47,455 nt of DNA from Pseudomonadota bacterium (GTDB taxonomy: Bacteria; Pseudomonadota; Gammaproteobacteria; Xanthomonadales; Rhodanobacteraceae): assembly GCA_018240505.1 (NCBI GenBank), contig JAFEFQ010000264.1:1-47455 (forward strand), given 5' to 3'. The position numbers and the translations under genes are program-made. This document shows positions 20,479 to 28,797 of the stretch, in pieces (the first letter of the stretch is position 1; each line of letters begins with the position of its first letter). The notes under the pieces are model-generated. The model was not told where the DNA came from. It worked only from the letters and a program-made list of their open reading frames with translations, and did not search any database.

Positions 20479-20880
20479 GTGCAAGGGCAAACCAACAAGA
20501 AGATTCTCGCGACGAAGTTGCAACGTAGATTGCGCAAAACGCCCACCGATGCTGAATCGAAGTTGTGGCAGCGCCTGCGCCACCGGCAACTCGATGGATG
20601 CAAGTTCCGCCGCCAACATCCGTTCGGTGATTTCATCGTCGACTTCGCCTGTCTGGAGCGCAAAGTCGTCGTGGAACTGGATGGAAGTCAGCATGTCAAC
20701 ACCACCGCTTACGACGAGGCGCGAAGCCGGTTTCTCGAACACGCGGGCTTCGTTGTCCTCAGATTCTGGAACAATGAGATTTTCGAAAACCTTGAGGATG
20801 TGCTGGAGCTTGTCCTGCGCACCGTGAGCGATCGAGAAACGCCATCCCCACCCAACCCTCCCCTTGAAGGGGAGGGCTAG
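20479..20880 (+). CDS. DUF559 (Vsr-like endonuclease-fold) protein
   Basis: 133 residues from a GTG start with AAGGGG about 7 bases upstream. It has the DUF559 core: LWQRLRHRQLDGCKFRRQHPFGD (split here over 28-51), DFIVDF with Asp55, VVELDGSQH with Glu66, Asp68 and His72, and VLRFWNNE (93-100). Such charged residues match the metal site of Vsr and PD-(D/E)xK nucleases, so DNA cleavage is plausible but unproven. Residues 122-133 (PSPPNPPLEGEG) and the stop come from the right inverted repeat. There is no methyltransferase neighbour, so it is not a standard restriction or Vsr context. Confidence 0.85.
   Translation: MQGQTNKKILATKLQRRLRKTPTDAESKLWQRLRHRQLDGCKFRRQHPFGDFIVDFACLERKVVVELDGSQHVNTTAYDEARSRFLEHAGFVVLRFWNNEIFENLEDVLELVLRTVSDRETPSPPNPPLEGEG
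20842..20877 (-). repeat. Right inverted repeat of DUF559 element
   Basis: 36-bp inverted partner of 20412-20448. It contains CCCTCCCC-TTGAA-GGGGAGGG and codes in frame for the C-terminal residues of the DUF559 protein. Confidence 0.9.
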
Positions 20881-20898
20881 AGCAACGATATCGCCGCC

Positions 20899-21795
20899 AT
20901 GAGCAGCATTCCTCCCAAAGTCCGCATCGTCGAAGTCGGCCCGCGCGACGGCCTGCAGAACGAGAAGGCCATCGTGCCGACGCCAGTGAAGATCGAACTG
21001 ATCGACCGGCTTTCCGCGACCGGCCTGCAGACGATCGAGGCGACCAGCTTCGTCAGCCCGAAATGGGTGCCGCAGATGGCCGACGCCACGGACGTCTATA
21101 CGGCCATTCAAAAAAAGCCTGGGGTACGCTATCCCGTGCTCGTGCCGAATCTGCAGGGCTACGAGCGCGCGCGCGAGGTCGGCGTCGAAGAGATCGCCGT
21201 GTTCACCGCAGCGAGCGAGGCGTTCAATCGCAAGAACATCAATGCCTCGATCGCCGAGTCGCTGGAACGCTTCACGCCCGTGATCGAGCGCGCGAAGGCG
21301 GACAGGGTCGCCGTGCGCGGCTACGTCTCCACCGTGCTCGGCTGCCCGTACCAGGGCGAGGTGCCGCCGGCCGACGTCGTGCGCGTGGCCAGGGCACTGC
21401 ATGCGATGGGCTGCTACGAGATCTCGCTCGGCGACACGATCGGCATCGGCACGCCGGCCAAGGCACGCGCGATGCTCGCCGCGGTTGCCGTGGAAGTGCC
21501 GATGTCCGCGCTCGCGATCCACTTCCACGACACGCGCGGGCAGGCGCTCGCGAACATCCTCGCCTGCCTCGAACTCGGCGTCGGCGTGATCGACTCGGCC
21601 GTGTCCGGCGTCGGCGGTTGTCCCTACGCGCGCGGCGCCAGCGGCAACGTGTCCAGCGAGGACGTGGTCTACATGCTGCACGGCATGGGCATCGAAACCG
21701 GCATCGATCTCGACCGGCTGATCGAAACCGGCCGCTGGCTCAGCGCGCAGCTCACGCGCGACAACGGCAGCAAGGTCGGCAAAGCCGCGGCATAA
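20899..21795 (+). CDS. mvaB: Hydroxymethylglutaryl-CoA lyase
   Basis: 298 residues. It cleaves HMG-CoA to acetoacetate and acetyl-CoA, the last leucine-specific step. TIM-barrel signatures: VEVGPRDGLQNE (divalent metal and catalytic Asp-Arg region), ATSFVSPKWVPQM, HFHDTRGQALAN (His ligands) and the HMG-lyase active-site loop GCPYARGASGN with catalytic Cys241. It follows the DUF559 unit by 18 bp and was presumably adjacent to liuD before that insertion, so it may depend on readthrough from the liuC-liuD operon or on a promoter in the inserted DNA. Confidence 0.94.
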   Translation: MSSIPPKVRIVEVGPRDGLQNEKAIVPTPVKIELIDRLSATGLQTIEATSFVSPKWVPQMADATDVYTAIQKKPGVRYPVLVPNLQGYERAREVGVEEIAVFTAASEAFNRKNINASIAESLERFTPVIERAKADRVAVRGYVSTVLGCPYQGEVPPADVVRVARALHAMGCYEISLGDTIGIGTPAKARAMLAAVAVEVPMSALAIHFHDTRGQALANILACLELGVGVIDSAVSGVGGCPYARGASGNVSSEDVVYMLHGMGIETGIDLDRLIETGRWLSAQLTRDNGSKVGKAAA

Positions 21796-21807
21796 CCAGG
21801 GTCGAAT

Positions 21808-22605
21808 TCAGGGTTTCTTTGCCGCCTGCGGTGATTGCTGCCGCAGGCGTTGATCGTGCTCCGAAATGCTTTCCGGCTCGCCCACTTCGACTGCGCCGAA
21901 CTGGACGTGGACGAAGTCGCTGAACTGATCCTTCACCGCGCTCAGGAATTTCGCCGCATTGACCACATGCTGGCCGCCGGTTCTGCCGTTCGCCACATTG
22001 TTGATCTGCGTGATCATCGATTGCGCCGCCTGGTCGCCGCCGCCGCCCCCGAAGTTGCCGTACGCGATCGTCGTGTATTCGGGCGGCCCGTTGATCGCCC
22101 CCTTGTCACGCAGATACTGGCTGTTGAATTTCCTGCTTGCGCGGTCGAGCGTCACCTTGTCGTCGTAGTCCACCTTGAGTTGCTTCCACAGCTCGCCGGC
22201 CGCCTTCTTCTGCTCTGCGTCGAGGCTGCCGTAAGCCTCGCCGAGAGCCTTGTCCACGTAGGGCGTATGCGTCTGCGCCGCGATGCCAAGCCACGCGGTG
22301 CCGCGAATCCTGTCCGCGGGGATGCCTTCGGCACCGTTGAGATAGAGCATGCCGACATCGTATTGCGCGACTTTGTTGCCCCAATAGCCGGCCTTCTCGT
22401 ACATCTCGAGCGCCTGACGGAAATCCTTGCGCTTGACCGCTTCCTGCGCGCGCTGTTCGTAGTATTTCCCCGGCAGATAGTTGATCGTGATCGAAGGATC
22501 GCCGGCGAACGAGTTCTCGGCGGTGTCGGCCGCCCGCAGCGGCCCGGCGAACAGCCCGCAAGCGATCAGCGTGAAGGCAACGCAACGGGAATCGAGAAAA
22601 CGCAT
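21808..22605 (-). CDS. Exported Sel1/TPR-like repeat protein
   Basis: 265 residues with a Sec signal peptide (VAFTLIACGLFAGPLRAAD). A helical repeat follows: AVKRKDFRQALEMYEKAGYWGNKVAQYDVGMLYLNGAEGIPADRIRGTAWLGIAAQ, a Sel1-like pair in spaced motifs. The C-terminal half has a GGGGGD loop and VHVQFGAVEVGEPE, with no known enzyme motif. ATG 22605 has AAGGAGAGGTGAGC in front, an excellent SD; an upstream open frame to 22710 lacks one. Likely a periplasmic or outer-surface scaffold. Related 'energy transducer-like' or TonB-like C-termini are possible. Divergent from the cyanophycinase homologue. Confidence 0.7.
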   Translation of the reverse strand: MRFLDSRCVAFTLIACGLFAGPLRAADTAENSFAGDPSITINYLPGKYYEQRAQEAVKRKDFRQALEMYEKAGYWGNKVAQYDVGMLYLNGAEGIPADRIRGTAWLGIAAQTHTPYVDKALGEAYGSLDAEQKKAAGELWKQLKVDYDDKVTLDRASRKFNSQYLRDKGAINGPPEYTTIAYGNFGGGGGDQAAQSMITQINNVANGRTGGQHVVNAAKFLSAVKDQFSDFVHVQFGAVEVGEPESISEHDQRLRQQSPQAAKKP

Positions 22606-22766
22606 GCTCACCTCTCCTTGTACGGGCCTTCGTGGGCGCAGGAAATTATAGCCGCCGCGCGCACTACGATTCCCCAACTCCGAGCCTGCTGCCAGGCGGC
22701 CACATCGCAACGCCCGCCACGGGATGCTAGGCTTCGCGTTCGACCCATCGTGCGAAGGAGTTCTTC

Positions 22767-23579
22767 TTGCCTGCCCGCCTCGCTCCCGACCAGTCCCGCG
22801 GTTATTTGATCCCGATCGGCACGCAGGCGCGGCCCGACGGCTACACCGAAATCTTCCGCCGCCTGCTCGCGATGTTCGGCCAGCGCCCGCAAGTCGTCGT
22901 CATCAGCGCGCAGACTCCGGGCGAAGCGCCCGCGGATGAAGCGGAGACCGCGCTGCTCACGCTCGGCGCGGGCCAGGTGCACCGGCTCGCGCTGAGCAAC
23001 CGCAGCGACAGCGATCATCCCGCCGCCCTCGCGCTGCTCGAGCGCGCCGACCTCGTCGTGCTCAGCGCCGACAATCCGCTGCGCCTGTCGACCCTGCTCG
23101 GCGGCACCCAGCTCGCGCGCCTGCTGCGCCGGCGCAACGCCGACGGCGTCGCCGTGGCCGGCATCGGACCGGGCGCGGCGATCCTCGCCGAGCACATGCT
23201 CGCCGGCGGCGCGCACGGACCGACGCCGCGCATGGGCAGCGTCACGCTGGCGCCGGGGCTGGGCCTGTCGAACCGCCTCGTCATCGACCAGGGCGGCGCC
23301 GGCGCGGACCGGCTCGGCCGCCTGCTCGGCGCGCTCGCGCTCAATCCGTTCGCGCTCGGCATCGGCATCGATCCGGACACGGCGGCGTTCATCGGCCCCG
23401 ACAACGTCGTCGACATCGTCGGCCACGGCGGCATCACCGTCGTCGATCCGTCCGACGTCGGTCATTCCAACGTCGCCGAAGCCGGACCTGCCGGACCGAT
23501 CAGCATCACCAACCTGCGCGTGCACGTGCTCGTGCACGGCTCGCGCTACGATCTGGACTTCCGCCGCTCGATCAGTTGA
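22767..23579 (+). CDS. Cyanophycinase-like protein without catalytic residues
   Basis: 270 residues, matching peptidase S51 cyanophycinases over the whole length (STLLGGTQLARLLR, APGLGLSNRLVIDQ, LGIGIDPDTAAFI, GGITVVD). The active site is gone: the GTSAG nucleophile motif reads GIGPG with Gly134 in place of Ser, the usual GGDQ is SADNP, and the DQHF His is Gly (VIDQGGAG). It can hardly cleave beta-Asp-Arg dipeptides; a binding or regulatory role is more likely. Start is TTG 22767 with AAGGAG 6 bases upstream, and no signal peptide. No cyanophycin synthetase is in the window. It is followed by an amidohydrolase 2 bp later, probably the same operon. Confidence 0.75.
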   Translation: MPARLAPDQSRGYLIPIGTQARPDGYTEIFRRLLAMFGQRPQVVVISAQTPGEAPADEAETALLTLGAGQVHRLALSNRSDSDHPAALALLERADLVVLSADNPLRLSTLLGGTQLARLLRRRNADGVAVAGIGPGAAILAEHMLAGGAHGPTPRMGSVTLAPGLGLSNRLVIDQGGAGADRLGRLLGALALNPFALGIGIDPDTAAFIGPDNVVDIVGHGGITVVDPSDVGHSNVAEAGPAGPISITNLRVHVLVHGSRYDLDFRRSIS

Positions 23580-23581
23580 GC

Positions 23582-24865
23582 ATGATGCGAAAAAGACTGC
23601 TTCTCGCGTTCGGCCTGCTCCTCGGTGCCTGTTCGGCACAGGCCGCGACGACGCTGCTGCGGCCCGCGCGCGTCTGGACCGGCAATGCGAACGAAACCGC
23701 ACACGCGGGCTGGGCCGTGCTCGTCGACGGCGAGCGCATCGCCGCCGCCGGGCCGCTGGCGACGATCAAGGCGCCGGCCGACGCGAACGTCGTCGACCTG
23801 CCCGACACGACGCTGCTGCCTGGCCTGATCGACCTGCACGCGCATCTGTTCCTGCATCCATACAACGAGACGAGCTGGAACGACCAGGTGCTCAAGGAGC
23901 CGACTGCGTATCGCACCCTGCTCGCCGCGCAGCACGCGCGCGACACGCTGCTCGCCGGGTTCACCACCGTGCGCGATCTCGGCACCGAAGGTGCGGGCTA
24001 CGCCGACGTTTCGTTGCGCCGCGCGATCGACGAGGGACTGATTGCCGGCCCGCGCACTTTCATCGCCACGCGCGCGATCGTCGCGACCGCATCCTACGGT
24101 CCCGGTCCGCGCGGGTTTCGCCCCGACATCGATCTGCCGGGCGGCGCGCAGGAAGTCAGCGGTGTCGACGCCGCGATCGCCGCGGTGCGCGAACAGGCCG
24201 GCCACGGCGCCGACTGGATCAAGATCTACGCCGACTACCGCATCGGCCCCGGCGGCGAGGTGCGGCCCGCGTTCACCGACGCGGAACTCAAGGCCATGGT
24301 CGAGGCCGCGCACCTGTCCGGCCGCCCGGTCGCCGTGCACGCGACCAGCGATGCCGGCGTGCGCATGGCCGTGCTCGCCGGCGTCGACACGATCGAGCAC
24401 GGCGACGAGGCGAGCGAGGACACGTTCAAGCTGATGAAGCAGCGCGGAGTAGCTTATGTTCCGACGCTGACCGCGGTCGAGGCGATCGCGCAGTACTTTG
24501 AACATTACGAAGCCGGCAAGACGCCGCCGTCGAAGCGCATGCAGGAGTCGGCCAATGCGTTCCGCCTCGCGCTGAAGGTCGGCGTGACGATCGGCTGCGG
24601 CAGCGATGTCGGCGTGTTCGCGCACGGCGCGAACTGGCGCGAACTCGAATGGATGGTCAGGCTCGGCATGACGCCGGCGCAGGCCTTGCTCGCCGCAACG
24701 AGCGTCGATGCGGCGATCCTGCGCAGGCAGAACGAGTTCGGTCGCATCGCGCCGGGACTGCGCGCCGATCTCGTCGCCGTGGCGGGCGATCCGACGCAGG
24801 CGATCGCCGCAGTGAAGCGCGTCGCCTTCGTGATGAAGAACGGCACGGTTTATCGCTCGCCATGA
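23582..24865 (+). CDS. Exported metal-dependent amidohydrolase (imidazolonepropionase/prolidase-like)
   Basis: 427 residues. Signal sequence MMRKRLLLAFGLLLGACSAQA contains a lipobox-like LGAC and also a Sec cleavage site after AQA, so it is exported either as a lipoprotein or free. TIM-barrel amidohydrolase motifs: DLHAHLF (HxH), WIKIYADY (Lys that can be carboxylated), VAVHATSD, TIEHGDE and GCGSDVGVF (Asp). The family includes periplasmic Xaa-Pro and Xaa-Arg dipeptidases; the substrate is not decided by sequence. Next to a cyanophycinase homologue, an arginine or aspartyl dipeptide substrate is tempting but only inference. ATG 23582 is preferred over TTG 23576. It overlaps the next gene by 4 bp (ATGA). 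Confidence 0.83.
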   Translation: MMRKRLLLAFGLLLGACSAQAATTLLRPARVWTGNANETAHAGWAVLVDGERIAAAGPLATIKAPADANVVDLPDTTLLPGLIDLHAHLFLHPYNETSWNDQVLKEPTAYRTLLAAQHARDTLLAGFTTVRDLGTEGAGYADVSLRRAIDEGLIAGPRTFIATRAIVATASYGPGPRGFRPDIDLPGGAQEVSGVDAAIAAVREQAGHGADWIKIYADYRIGPGGEVRPAFTDAELKAMVEAAHLSGRPVAVHATSDAGVRMAVLAGVDTIEHGDEASEDTFKLMKQRGVAYVPTLTAVEAIAQYFEHYEAGKTPPSKRMQESANAFRLALKVGVTIGCGSDVGVFAHGANWRELEWMVRLGMTPAQALLAATSVDAAILRRQNEFGRIAPGLRADLVAVAGDPTQAIAAVKRVAFVMKNGTVYRSP

Positions 24866-25443
24866 ACGCGAAAATCACGCTGCGCGTCGCGAACGAAGGC
24901 GATGCCGCCGCGATCCGCGCCATCTACGCACCGTATGTCGAACGCGCGGCCGTCTCGTTCGAGACCGAAGTGCCCGACGTCGCGGCGATGGCCGCGCGCA
25001 TCGCGAAGCTGTTGCCGACGCATCCCTGGCTTGTCGCCGTGATCGACGATCAGGTTGCCGGCTATGCCTACGCGAGTCCGCATCGCGAGCGTGCCGCGTA
25101 CCGCTGGTCGGTCGAAGTCACCGCGTACGTGCATCCACGGTTTCATGCGCGAGGTATCGGCAAGCGCCTCTACGCCGCGCTGCACGCGTTGCTGAAAGCG
25201 CAGAACCGCGTCAACGCGTTCGGCATCATCACGCTGCCGAACGCGGCCAGCGTCGCGTTGCACGAGGCCTGCGGCTTCCGTCATTGCGCGACGTTCCGTC
25301 ACGCCGGCTACAAGTTCGGCGCCTGGCACGACGTCGGCTGGTGGCAACTGGAAATCGGCCCGGCCTCGACCATGCCAGCCGAACCGATCGCGTTCGCGCA
25401 GCTCGACGCCAGCACGATTGAGCAGGCGCTGGCCGGCGGTTGA
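24862..25443 (+). CDS. GNAT N-acetyltransferase, phosphinothricin/methionine-sulfoximine type
   Basis: 193 residues. PAT-like signatures: AIRAIYAPYVERAAVSFETEVPDVAAMAARI, PWLVAV, WSVEVTAYVHPRFHARGIGKRLYAAL (acetyl-CoA loop Q/RxxGxG/A) and GFRHCATFRHAGYKFGAWHDVGWWQ, all typical of phosphinothricin acetyltransferase homologues that acetylate glutamine-synthetase inhibitors or methionine sulfoximine. The last 25 residues are an extra tail. The start codon overlaps the amidohydrolase stop (ATGA), so translation is coupled. Physiological substrate unknown. Confidence 0.82.
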   Translation: MNAKITLRVANEGDAAAIRAIYAPYVERAAVSFETEVPDVAAMAARIAKLLPTHPWLVAVIDDQVAGYAYASPHRERAAYRWSVEVTAYVHPRFHARGIGKRLYAALHALLKAQNRVNAFGIITLPNAASVALHEACGFRHCATFRHAGYKFGAWHDVGWWQLEIGPASTMPAEPIAFAQLDASTIEQALAGG

Positions 25444-25556
25444 AGTCGATCGCCGCGCGGCGCGCGGACTGTGTCAACCGTCATCTTGCAGCAGCGTTGC
25501 TTGGGTTATGCTCGGCTTGGGGAATCCGGTGCAGCCCTCTGTTGCGGGAGTTGTTC

Positions 25557-27356
25557 ATGCAGCCGCCTTCGCCTCGCAGTGTTTCGTTCCGGCGCGCAGC
25601 CACCGCTGCGCCTGGTCCGTTCAAACCGACCGTTGCCGTTGCACTGCTGCTCTGCGCCGGCATCGCGCAGGCCGCGAGCACGCCGCCGCGGTTTCCGCTG
25701 CCGAGGCAGACGCGCGATCCGATCCGCATCGCGCCGCCGCTGGCCCCGGACGTGCCGGCCAACGACGCGCAGGCCGCCCGTTTCCTGACCATGGCCACGT
25801 TCGGCCCGACGCCGAGCGCGATCGCCGAACTGCGCCAACTCGGCTACCACGCATGGATCGCCAAACAGCTCGCCATGCCGGCCACGCCGATGCGGCCATA
25901 CGTCGAATCGCTGGACAAGGCCGTGCAGAACCCGGGCCAGAACGACCGCATGGAAGCCTGGTTCAACAACGCGGTCACCGCGCCTGACCAGTTGCGCCAG
26001 CGCGTCGCCTGGGCGCTGTCGCAAATCATGGTCGTCTCCGACCAATTCGCCGGACTGAACCAGGACCCGATCGCCCTGGCCGAGTACTACGACATGCTCG
26101 CGCGCGACGTCGGCGGCTGGACCGACGCCAACGGCGCCGCGCACACGCCGACGTTCTCCAACCTGATCCAGGACGTGACGCTGAGCCCGGCGATGTCGAA
26201 GATGCTCACCTACCTGCGCAACCAGAAGGGCGACAGCAGCAAGGGCACCTCGCCCGACGAGAACTACGCGCGCGAGGTGATGCAGTTGTTCACGATCGGC
26301 CTCGTCCTGCTCAACCCGGACGGCTCGCAGAAACTCGACGGCAACGGCCAGACCATCCCGACCTATCCGCAGGCGGCCGTCTCGGCCTACGCGCGCATCT
26401 TCACCGGCTGGAGCTACTCGACCGGTTTCAACTCCAACCCGCTGAACTACCAGAACTGGTCGGTGGCCGAATACCAGCCGCTGGTCTGCTACGACGCCTA
26501 CCACGACTTCGGCGCGAAGACGCTGATCAGCTACAGCGGCAACTATGGCGCGACTTCCGATGCGCTCGGCGTGCCCGCCGGCAATTCCTGCATCGCCGAC
26601 CTGCAGCAGGGCCTGGCGATCCTGGTCAATCATCCGAACACCGCGCCGTTCATCTCGAGGCAACTGATCCAGCGCCTGGTCACGAGCAATCCGACGCCAG
26701 CCTACGTCGGTCGCGTCAGCGCGGTGTTCAGCGGCAGCGGCGGCGACCTCGGCAAGGTCGTCACGGCGATCCTCGCCGACAGCGAGGCGCTCAGCGGAAC
26801 GGTGCCCGCGCAGTACGCGGCGAGCTACACGTTCGGCAAGGCGCGCGAACCGCTGCTCAAGTTGACCGCGTTGTGGCGCTACTATCGCGCCGCCGCGACG
26901 GTCGGCCTGTACACGTTCAACAACCCGCAGAGCAGCTACGCCGAGCGACCGCTCGGCGCCTCGTCGGTATTCAATTTCTACTCGCCTTTCTACGCACCGC
27001 CCGGCGAGATCGCCGACGGTGGCCTGGTCGCGCCGGAGTTCCAGATCATCAACGAGTCGACCGTAGCGGCCAGCGCCAACGATCTCACCACGCGCAGCAA
27101 CGCCTACGTCGGCAACAGCGGCAACAAGCCGGAGACGATCGCGATCGACCTGTCTTCGCTGACCGCGATCGCCAACGACGCGAACGCGATGGCCGACCAG
27201 ATCAACCACGACCTGCTGTACGGAACGATGAGCGCGGCGATGAAGGCCAGCCTGGTGAAGATGATCAACGCGATTCCCGCGACGAGCGCCGTCACGCGCG
27301 CGCAGGCGGCGCTGCAGCTGACCCTGATCTCCCCCGAATTCGCGATCCAGAAGTGA
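25557..27356 (+). CDS. DUF1800 secreted protein (left module)
   Basis: 599 residues. The N-terminal signal (FRRAATAAPGPFKPTVAVALLLCAGIAQAAS) has a long basic part with RR but no full Tat motif; Sec export is likely. DUF1800 features: ARFLTMATFGPTPSAIAEL, DQLRQRVAWALSQI, PDENYAREVMQLFTIGL, RIFTGWSY, FISRQLIQRLVTSNPTPAYV, SVFNFYSPFYAPPGE and a final LISPEFAIQK. ATG 25557 has GGGAG 6 bases upstream. The DUF1501 gene follows after 7 bp, the usual partner in many bacteria. Function is undescribed to my knowledge. A second DUF1800-DUF1501 pair sits in opposite orientation about 3 kb away. Confidence 0.88.
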   Translation: MQPPSPRSVSFRRAATAAPGPFKPTVAVALLLCAGIAQAASTPPRFPLPRQTRDPIRIAPPLAPDVPANDAQAARFLTMATFGPTPSAIAELRQLGYHAWIAKQLAMPATPMRPYVESLDKAVQNPGQNDRMEAWFNNAVTAPDQLRQRVAWALSQIMVVSDQFAGLNQDPIALAEYYDMLARDVGGWTDANGAAHTPTFSNLIQDVTLSPAMSKMLTYLRNQKGDSSKGTSPDENYAREVMQLFTIGLVLLNPDGSQKLDGNGQTIPTYPQAAVSAYARIFTGWSYSTGFNSNPLNYQNWSVAEYQPLVCYDAYHDFGAKTLISYSGNYGATSDALGVPAGNSCIADLQQGLAILVNHPNTAPFISRQLIQRLVTSNPTPAYVGRVSAVFSGSGGDLGKVVTAILADSEALSGTVPAQYAASYTFGKAREPLLKLTALWRYYRAAATVGLYTFNNPQSSYAERPLGASSVFNFYSPFYAPPGEIADGGLVAPEFQIINESTVAASANDLTTRSNAYVGNSGNKPETIAIDLSSLTAIANDANAMADQINHDLLYGTMSAAMKASLVKMINAIPATSAVTRAQAALQLTLISPEFAIQK

Positions 27357-27363
27357 GCGCGCC

Positions 27364-28797
27364 ATGAGCTATTCATTCAATCCCTCGCGCCGCCTGTTCC
27401 TGCGCGATGCCGTCTGCTCGAGCCTCGCCGCCGCGACCAGCGGCGCGCTGATGACCCAGTTCGGCCTCGTCGACTCCGCGCTCGCGCAGTCGTCCTGCGG
27501 CAGCTACGCCGGCGTCGGCGACTACAAGGCGCTGGTCTGCCTGTTCCTGCTCGGCGGCAACGATTCGTGGAACATGCTGATCCCGAGCGACACGACGCGC
27601 TACACGACCTACAGCGCCTCGCGCAGCGGCGCCGCGCCGACCGGCATGGCGATCGCGCAGAACACGCTGCTGCCGATCAACGTACTCAACGCGGGCGCGG
27701 GCGAGACCTACGGCCTGCATCCGAACCTGCCCGAGTTGCAACGCGTGTTCAACAACGGCAACGGCACGTTCGTGGTCAACGTCGGCACCGCCGTGCAGCC
27801 GACGGTCAAGACCCAGTACCTGCAACCGGGCTACCCGGTGCCGCCGCAGCTGTTCTCGCACGCCGACCAGCAGGCGCAGTGGCAGTACGGCCAACCGAAG
27901 CAGAACGGCACGACCGGCTGGGGCGGCCTCGTCGCCGACCGCCTGCACGTGCTCAACGCCGGCGCGACGATCCCGATGTCGATCTCGCTGAGCGGCCAGA
28001 ACCGGTTCCAGGCCGGCACGTCGGTGCAGCCGTATTCGATCTCGTCCAGCGGCCCGACCAGCCTCGCCGGCTACACCGGCAGCACCGGCCCGGCGCGGAT
28101 CACCGCGCTCGCGGAGATGCTTGCCGAAACCTATGCCGATCCGTTGTCGCGCGCGTACACGGCCAAGGTCGGCAACGCGCTCGACTACTACAACACGATG
28201 ACCGCCGCGCTCGCGCAGGCGCCCGCGCTGACCACGGCATTCCCGGCGAACAACCCGATCGCCGCGGCGCTCGCCGAAGTCGCCAAGGTCATCTCGATGC
28301 GCGGCATGCTCAATGCGAAGCGGCAGATTTTCTTCATCGGCTACGGCAGCTTCGACACGCATTCGAACCAGCTCAACGACCAGCCCAAGCTGCTGACCAC
28401 CGTGTCGCAGGCGCTCGGCGCGTTCTACGATTGCACCGTCAACGATCTGAGGATTCCGCAGTCGATCACGACGTTCACGCTGTCCGAATTCGCGCGCACG
28501 CTCAATTCCAACGGCGACGGCACCGATCACGCCTGGGCCGGCAACCAGTTCGTGATGGGCGGCGCCGTGAAAGGGCAGAAGCTCTACGGTGCCAACGCGG
28601 CGAGCGGGCGCCTGTTCCCCGACCAGACCCTCAACGGACCCGACTGCCTCAGCCGCGGCCAGATGATCCCCGCGGTCTCCAGCGACCAGTATGCGGCGAC
28701 GCTCGCAAGCTGGCTCGGCGTGCAGGACTGCGACATCGCGACGATCTTTCCCTACGTCGGCAACTTCGCGACGAAGAACCTGGGCTTCCTGTCATGA
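27364..28797 (+). CDS. DUF1501 Tat-exported protein (left module)
   Basis: 477 residues with a twin-arginine signal SRRLFLRDA (Arg9-Arg10) followed by a hydrophobic stretch ending ALAQ. DUF1501 is, to my knowledge, related to the alkaline phosphatase/sulfatase superfamily. Candidate metal or active-site residues: LLGGNDSWNML (Asp), SFDTHSNQ (Asp, His), LSEFARTLNSNGDGTDHAWAGN (split 20+; Asp-His of GTDH). Export through Tat implies folding or cofactor loading in the cytoplasm. Middle gene of a three-gene operon with DUF1800 and a cupredoxin-domain protein; its stop overlaps the next start. Confidence 0.88.
   Translation: MSYSFNPSRRLFLRDAVCSSLAAATSGALMTQFGLVDSALAQSSCGSYAGVGDYKALVCLFLLGGNDSWNMLIPSDTTRYTTYSASRSGAAPTGMAIAQNTLLPINVLNAGAGETYGLHPNLPELQRVFNNGNGTFVVNVGTAVQPTVKTQYLQPGYPVPPQLFSHADQQAQWQYGQPKQNGTTGWGGLVADRLHVLNAGATIPMSISLSGQNRFQAGTSVQPYSISSSGPTSLAGYTGSTGPARITALAEMLAETYADPLSRAYTAKVGNALDYYNTMTAALAQAPALTTAFPANNPIAAALAEVAKVISMRGMLNAKRQIFFIGYGSFDTHSNQLNDQPKLLTTVSQALGAFYDCTVNDLRIPQSITTFTLSEFARTLNSNGDGTDHAWAGNQFVMGGAVKGQKLYGANAASGRLFPDQTLNGPDCLSRGQMIPAVSSDQYAATLASWLGVQDCDIATIFPYVGNFATKNLGFLS

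Larger units (their letters stand above)
20412..20877 (+). mobile_element. Inverted-repeat-bounded DUF559 unit (466 bp)
   Basis: Two near-identical 36-37 bp inverted repeats enclose a single nuclease-like gene. The sequence just outside is TAGCGC...TAGAGC, at best an imperfect target duplication. The interior is visibly less G+C-rich than the liu genes on either side. The unit sits between liuD and mvaB without breaking either. No transposase is present. The layout suggests a unit that moves or is copied as a block, but movement is inferred. Confidence 0.65.

Noticed and set aside
20479..20880. DUF559 gene as a Vsr mismatch-repair or restriction enzyme
   Set aside because: There is no cytosine methyltransferase or specificity gene nearby; the inverted-repeat context fits a mobile unit better.
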